From Gammaproteobacteria bacterium (GTDB lineage Bacteria > Pseudomonadota > Gammaproteobacteria > Methylococcales > UBA2780), in assembly GCA_003646305.1 (NCBI GenBank), contig QNFJ01000063.1, positions 1-10,247 of the forward strand: a stretch of 10,247 nt of DNA, in the 5' to 3' direction. Below the pieces are notes generated by a model. The model was not told the DNA's origin. It was given only the letters and a program-made list of their open reading frames with translations, and searched no databases. Each line of letters begins with the position of its first letter. Positions within the stretch are counted from its first letter, which is position 1. Both the position numbers and the translations under genes were made by a program. This document shows, one piece after another, positions 6,527-10,247 of the stretch.

Positions 6527-7183
6527 ATGAAAATAATTGATTATAAAAACATGATATTGGCGGGTTTAGTTGCTGGAGCTATGGGTTGTACAACTGTAAA
6601 TCCCTACACAAATGAACAAGAAACAAGCAATACAGCGATTGGTGCAGGTGTTGGTGCCTTAGGTGGTGCTTTGATCGGTGCCATGGCTGGTGATAGGAAA
6701 ACCGCCCTGCTTGGCGCTGGTATTGGAGCTTTAGCGGGTGGTGGTGCAGGGTATTATATGGATGCGCAGGAAACTAAACTGAGGCAGCGTCTGCAAGGAA
6801 CGGGGGTGAGTGTAACCCGAGTCGGCAATGATCTTATACTGAATATGCCGGGTAACGTCACTTTTGCGAGTGATAGTGCCAATATTAGTTCAGGGTTTTA
6901 TCAGGTTTTAGAGTCGGTTCTGTTGATATTTCAGGAATATGAATCAACGGTAATTGATGTGACAGGACATACCGATAGCACCGGTGCAGCAGAATATAAT
7001 CAGACCCTATCAGAAAGACGTGCAAATAGTGTTGCTGAATATTTCAGGTCACGTGGGGTTAACGGCCAGCGGTTTCTAGTTCGCGGAGCAGGGGAGACTC
7101 AGCCGATTGCCAGTAACAGCACCACAAATGGGCGTATGCAGAATCGCCGAGTTGAGATACGGCTGTCGCCACTAACGCGTTAA
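6527..7183 (+). CDS. OmpA-family glycine-zipper lipoprotein (YiaD-like)
   Basis: A 218-residue outer-membrane lipoprotein that probably ties the outer membrane to peptidoglycan. The N-terminus is a short lipoprotein signal peptide with the lipid-anchored cysteine at C21 (AMGC, a weak lipobox because M and A replace the usual residues). Threonine at +2 predicts outer-membrane sorting. A glycine-rich zipper (about 37-77: repeated GAGVGALGG and GAGIGALAGG patterns) is followed by an OmpA C-terminal domain (about 108-214). The peptidoglycan-binding pair is present: D150 in GHTDSTG and R165 in LSERRANSV, spaced 15 residues as in characterised OmpA domains. E. coli YiaD is almost the same length with the same layout. 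AAGGGTGAG precedes the start, which lies 27 bases after the regulator's stop, so it is probably co-transcribed. The terminator 22 bases downstream ends the unit. Confidence 0.9.
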   Translation: MKIIDYKNMILAGLVAGAMGCTTVNPYTNEQETSNTAIGAGVGALGGALIGAMAGDRKTALLGAGIGALAGGGAGYYMDAQETKLRQRLQGTGVSVTRVGNDLILNMPGNVTFASDSANISSGFYQVLESVLLIFQEYESTVIDVTGHTDSTGAAEYNQTLSERRANSVAEYFRSRGVNGQRFLVRGAGETQPIASNSTTNGRMQNRRVEIRLSPLTR

Positions 7184-7205
7184 GGCGGCTTTTAACAAGA
7201 GATTT

Positions 7206-7236
7206 AGAAAAGGGCTGTCAGTGACAGCCCTTTTCT
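7206..7236 (+). terminator. Strong intrinsic terminator closing the signalling operon
   Basis: A 14-base-pair perfect stem (7206-7219 with 7223-7236) with a 3-base loop. The GC-rich core GGGCTGTC/GACAGCCC is flanked by AAAA and TTTT. Because A and T runs flank both sides, it could stop transcription in either direction. It starts 22 bases after the lipoprotein stop codon and isolates rlmH from the genes before it. Confidence 0.9.
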
Positions 7237-7299
7237 ATTGGTGGTGAAAAAGAGAGAGTAACTGTAAAATCAAACTCCCTTCTGAAGAACTTATGGTCA

Positions 7300-7767
7300 A
7301 TGCAAATTCATCTCATTTCAATAGGTAACCACATGCCAAAATGGGTGGAGTTGGGCTATCAGGAATACGCAAAACGGATGCCAAGAGAATGCCGTTTAAA
7401 CTTGAAAGAGATTCCCGCGGGTAAAAGAGGTAAGAATGCCGATCTCGTTCGGTTAACAAACGAGGAAGGTGAGCGGATGCTGGCAGCTATTCCGCGAGGT
7501 TGTCATATTGTCACGCTAGATTTGGGGGGTAAAAAATGGGATACCCCTGACCTTTCTCAGGCACTATCTCGTTGGCAGATGAATGGGCAGGATATAGCAC
7601 TTCTTGTTGGAGGGCCCGAGGGGCTTTCCCCAGCCTGTCGGCAGGCGGCAAATGAGTCCTGGGCACTTTCACCGCTCACTTTCCCGCATCCACTGGTTCG
7701 CGTTATTGTTGCGGAACAGCTGTATCGTGGCTGGTCGCTTTTAAATAACCACCCTTACCACCGCTAA
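7300..7767 (+). CDS. rlmH: 23S rRNA (pseudouridine-1915 N3)-methyltransferase
   Basis: SPOUT-family methyltransferase that uses S-adenosylmethionine to methylate pseudouridine 1915 in helix 69 of 23S rRNA on assembled 70S ribosomes. The length of 155 residues equals the E. coli protein. The cofactor-binding knot motif LLVGGPEGLS is at 101-110, and FPHPLVRVIVAEQLYRGWS (128-146) with the conserved C-terminal tail NHPYHR (150-155) completes the active site. The ATG at 7300 has only a weak GAAGAA ten bases upstream. The stop overlaps the start of maf by one base (TAATG), so the two are translationally linked. It follows a strong terminator, so a promoter should lie between 7237 and 7299, although none is obvious by eye. 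Confidence 0.97.
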   Translation: MQIHLISIGNHMPKWVELGYQEYAKRMPRECRLNLKEIPAGKRGKNADLVRLTNEEGERMLAAIPRGCHIVTLDLGGKKWDTPDLSQALSRWQMNGQDIALLVGGPEGLSPACRQAANESWALSPLTFPHPLVRVIVAEQLYRGWSLLNNHPYHR

Positions 7768-8327
7768 TGAACGATCCCACGCTTATCCTAGCCTCCTCTT
7801 CACCTCGGCGGCAAGAGTTGCTGGAGCAGATTGGAGTTCCTTTTAAACTGCTTTCTGTTGATATCGATGAATCCCCACTATTGGGAGAGTCACCAGCTGA
7901 ATTTGTGATTCGGATGGCTGCTGAAAAATCACAAGCCGGCATTGTAAAGAGCGGTGGTGGTTTGGCTGTTTTAGGTGCAGATACTATCGTCGTACTCGGT
8001 GAGGAGATTATGGGGAAACCTGTTGATGAGACAAATGCTTTTGATATGCTGAGTCAGTTGTCTGGTAGGACGCATAAGGTTTTAAGTGCGGTATCATTGA
8101 GGTCAGAGCAGCATCAGCAGATGCTTTCTACTAGCAGCGTCACTTTTCGAGAGATCTCCCCGGCAGAAATGCGTGATTATTGGTTATCTGGAGAACCAAA
8201 AGATAAGGCAGGTGGTTATGCGATACAGGGTTTTGGGGCGGTTTTTATCGAACACATTAAGGGAAGCTATTCCGGTGTAATGGGGTTGCCCCTGTTTGAA
8301 ACAGCGCAATTATTGAAGCAGTTGTAA
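7767..8327 (+). CDS. maf: Maf/HAM1-type nucleoside triphosphate pyrophosphatase (YhdE family)
   Basis: Cytoplasmic pyrophosphatase that hydrolyses dTTP, UTP and modified pyrimidine nucleotides to monophosphates, cleaning the nucleotide pool; overexpression of the family disturbs septum formation. The protein has 186 residues. Family motifs are intact: LASSSPRRQELL (8-19), GADTIV with the catalytic-site D72, GKPVD (83-87), SGRTHKV (99-105), KDKAGGYAIQG (145-155) and SGVMGLP (169-175). These fit the YhdE (dTTPase/UTPase) branch better than the YceF branch, though this split is a judgement from motif likeness. It overlaps rlmH by one base and lies 26 bases before rng, in one apparent operon. Confidence 0.95.
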   Translation: MNDPTLILASSSPRRQELLEQIGVPFKLLSVDIDESPLLGESPAEFVIRMAAEKSQAGIVKSGGGLAVLGADTIVVLGEEIMGKPVDETNAFDMLSQLSGRTHKVLSAVSLRSEQHQQMLSTSSVTFREISPAEMRDYWLSGEPKDKAGGYAIQGFGAVFIEHIKGSYSGVMGLPLFETAQLLKQL

Positions 8328-8353
8328 ATATAAAATAAACAAATTGAGTTCTT

Positions 8354-9811
8354 ATGAGTGATGAGATTCTAATTAACGTGACCCCGCCAGAAACGCGAGT
8401 TGCGGTTATCGAAAATGGTGTTGTACAGGAGCTATTTATCGAGCGAACCCACTGTCAGGGTTTAGTTGGGAATATTTATAGAGGCAGAGTCAGTCGTGTC
8501 TTGCCGGGGATGCAGGCTGCTTTTGTCGATATTGGGCTTGAGCGGGCCGCTTTTTTACATGTTTCTGATGTGACAGGCTGCTATTGCAACAGCGATACGC
8601 CCGAATCACAAAATATTGAGGCACACCTGCGTGAAGGACAGCCTATTGTCGTTCAGGTCAATAAAGAACCGTTAGGGACAAAAGGGGCAAGGGTTTCGAC
8701 CGATCTTTCATTTCCATCCCTCTATATGGTTTATATGCCCTACTGCAAGGATAACTGCGTTTCTCAGAGGATTGGTTCTGAAACGGAGCGGGAGCGGCTA
8801 GTAAACGTGATGGATGAATTCTCGGAAGGAAATGAAGCGGGCGCCTTTATTGCCCGGACTGTTGCCGAGGAGGCGGATCAAGCCGCTTTACAGGCAGATA
8901 TGCGGTTTTTGTTAAAAGTGTGGAAATCTCTCAAGCCACAAATAAAATCGGGTCAGGCAGGTCTTTTGCACCAGGATTTATCTTTGGGTATGCGCGTATT
9001 GAGGGACTTTTATCGCGACCAGGTGGATAAAATTCGGGTTGATTCGAGAGAGACATTTCAGAAGCTCCGGCTGTTTGCCGAAGAGTTCTTGCCAGAAAAA
9101 GTAGAGCTTATCGAACACTACACTGGTAGCCGCCCAATTTTTGATCTGTATCGAGTCGAAGAAGAAATCCAGAAGGCGTTGGATCGAAAAGTTCAGCTGA
9201 AGTCGGGTGGGCATCTTGTCTTTGACCAAACTGAAGCGATGACTACCGTCGATGTTAACACCGGGGGGTTTGTTGGGCGGCGTAGTTTAGAAGAGACGAT
9301 TTTCAAAACCAATATGGAGGCTGTTCAGTCAATTGCACGTCAGCTTCGCCTCAGGAATCTGGGTGGTATTATTATTCTTGATTTTATTGATATGCAGGAT
9401 GATGCGCATAAGCAGCAGGTTCTTAATGCGCTGGAAAGTTGCCTGGCGAAGGATTATACGCGTACCTCTATGAGTGAGGTTTCAGCACTTGGGCTGGTGG
9501 AAATGACGCGTAAACGGTCACGAGAAAGCCTTGAGCATATGCTTTGCGAGCCCTGCCCCGTTTGTGCTGGGAGAGGAACCTTAAAGACTCCTGAGACAAC
9601 CAGCTTTGAGATTTTCCGTGAAATCACGCGAGATGCCAAACAATACAATACCCGAGAATTGCTCGTTCTCGCTTCGAATGAAGTGGTCGACAGGCTTTTA
9701 GATGAGGAGTCCGGTCACCTGACTGAGCTTGAAGATTTTATTGGGATTCGTATTCGATTGAGAGCTGAGGCTCAATACTCACAGGAGCAGTACGATGTTA
9801 TTTTATTATGA
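8354..9811 (+). CDS. rng: Ribonuclease G
   Basis: Endoribonuclease of the RNase E/G family that matures the 5' end of 16S rRNA and helps degrade some mRNAs. At 485 residues without a long C-terminal scaffold it is RNase G, not RNase E. An S1 RNA-binding domain is near the N-terminus (about 36-125: GNIYRGRVSRVLPGMQAAFVDI). The DNase I-like catalytic site has D300 in TVDVNTGG and D343 in ILDFIDM, 43 residues apart as D303 and D346 are in RNase E. The zinc-link CPVC has C401 and C404, matching C404 and C407 of RNase E with the same offset of three, so tetramer assembly should be possible. The start has only a short GAG about five bases upstream. It lies between maf and yhdP, an order shared with E. 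coli. Confidence 0.97.
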   Translation: MSDEILINVTPPETRVAVIENGVVQELFIERTHCQGLVGNIYRGRVSRVLPGMQAAFVDIGLERAAFLHVSDVTGCYCNSDTPESQNIEAHLREGQPIVVQVNKEPLGTKGARVSTDLSFPSLYMVYMPYCKDNCVSQRIGSETERERLVNVMDEFSEGNEAGAFIARTVAEEADQAALQADMRFLLKVWKSLKPQIKSGQAGLLHQDLSLGMRVLRDFYRDQVDKIRVDSRETFQKLRLFAEEFLPEKVELIEHYTGSRPIFDLYRVEEEIQKALDRKVQLKSGGHLVFDQTEAMTTVDVNTGGFVGRRSLEETIFKTNMEAVQSIARQLRLRNLGGIIILDFIDMQDDAHKQQVLNALESCLAKDYTRTSMSEVSALGLVEMTRKRSRESLEHMLCEPCPVCAGRGTLKTPETTSFEIFREITRDAKQYNTRELLVLASNEVVDRLLDEESGHLTELEDFIGIRIRLRAEAQYSQEQYDVILL

Positions 9812-9887
9812 GCGTTCCTAGCTTCTCTATCCTGCCGGTTTCTGTTTTTCGCAAGAATAAAACCTTTATACGAGTGATGATTTCACC

Positions 9888-10247
9888 GTGAAAAAAGTTG
9901 TTCACCATCTGACACGTACCACGCGGATTTTATTGATTATAACGACGGTTCTGATTGCGTTATTAATAACCAGTACGCGTCTCCTATTGCCTCTTGTAGA
10001 AGACTATCGAAATGATCTTGAGGCTCAGATAAGTAAGCAGATCGGCAAGCCGGTAACGGTAGGAAAACTAGGCGCGCATCTGCGCGGTTTTTACCCTGAA
10101 TTGATACTTAAAGAGCTGGCGATTTTATCACCCGACGGTCAAGTGACCGCTGCTCGGCTGAAAGAGATACGGGTAGGTTTTAGTCTTTCTCATTTCCTGT
10201 CGAGTGCGGCTATTCGTCCTTTATGGGTTACGTTAATGGGTGCGGAG
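9888..10247 (+). CDS. yhdP: YhdP family AsmA-like envelope protein, 5' part only
   Basis: First 120 residues of a very large protein (family about 1,270 residues). YhdP is an inner-membrane-anchored, AsmA-like bridge protein that moves phospholipid toward the outer membrane and affects permeability. A basic start (KKVVHHL) is followed by one hydrophobic segment (about 14-30) and the beginning of the periplasmic part: LEAQISKQIGKPVTVGKL and a following segment on ELAILSPDG with an LKEIRVGFSL strand, which match the E. coli N-terminus in order and character. The GTG start at 9888 has no strong ribosome site (GAG at 9872 is too far away). It lies 76 bases after rng and is in the same order as in E. 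coli. The reading frame is open to the window edge. Confidence 0.85.
   Translation, partial: MKKVVHHLTRTTRILLIITTVLIALLITSTRLLLPLVEDYRNDLEAQISKQIGKPVTVGKLGAHLRGFYPELILKELAILSPDGQVTAARLKEIRVGFSLSHFLSSAAIRPLWVTLMGAE

Noticed and set aside
9808..9891. A 27-codon reading frame starting in the rng stop (ATGA) and ending over the yhdP start
   Set aside because: The overlaps look like translational coupling, but the peptide has no features and no ribosome site of its own. It might help ribosomes reach the yhdP GTG, but that is not supportable from sequence alone.

Overview
The window reads as a chromosomal segment of a gammaproteobacterium, probably a free-living or marine lineage. The basis is the set of housekeeping proteins (XseA, RlmH, YhdE-type Maf, RNase G, YhdP), each matching the length and key-residue spacing of its E. 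coli counterpart. Base composition looks moderate (mid-40s % GC by eye). Species cannot be fixed from the sequence. There are no rRNA or tRNA genes, insertion sequences, CRISPR arrays or phage genes.

Region 1 (1-1902, minus strand): xseA, the large subunit of exonuclease VII, overlaps by 8 bases a secreted M23 (LytM-type) peptidase that runs off the left edge. Upstream lies a gene-free stretch (1903-2244) with a compact cluster of palindromes.

Region 2 (2245-7183, plus strand) is the signalling block. A PilZ-domain protein (a likely cyclic-di-GMP receptor) comes first. After a 256-base gap with a large inverted repeat come four consecutive genes: a membrane-anchored MCP-type signalling protein without a periplasmic sensor domain, a single-domain STAS protein (anti-sigma-factor antagonist type), a three-domain response regulator (REC, PP2C/SpoIIE phosphatase, HATPase kinase), and an OmpA-family glycine-zipper lipoprotein. 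A strong hairpin terminator at 7206-7236 closes the block. The STAS and regulator pair has the architecture of HsbA/HsbR of Pseudomonas and CrsA/CrsR of Shewanella: one protein carries both the kinase and the phosphatase that would set the phosphorylation state of the STAS serine. The MCP-like protein is a plausible upstream input and the lipoprotein a co-expressed envelope protein. The final target (sigma factor, FlgM or cyclase) is not in the window.

Region 3 (7300-10247, plus strand): rlmH, maf (yhdE), rng and the 5' part of yhdP form a tightly packed housekeeping run covering ribosome modification, nucleotide sanitation, RNA processing and envelope lipid homeostasis. rlmH and maf overlap by one base; yhdP runs off the right edge.

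The most interesting part is the signalling block with its two non-coding hairpin elements. Its component families are known. What may be new is this combination (MCP without a sensor domain, STAS, REC-PP2C-HATPase, OmpA lipoprotein) and the structured leader before it.
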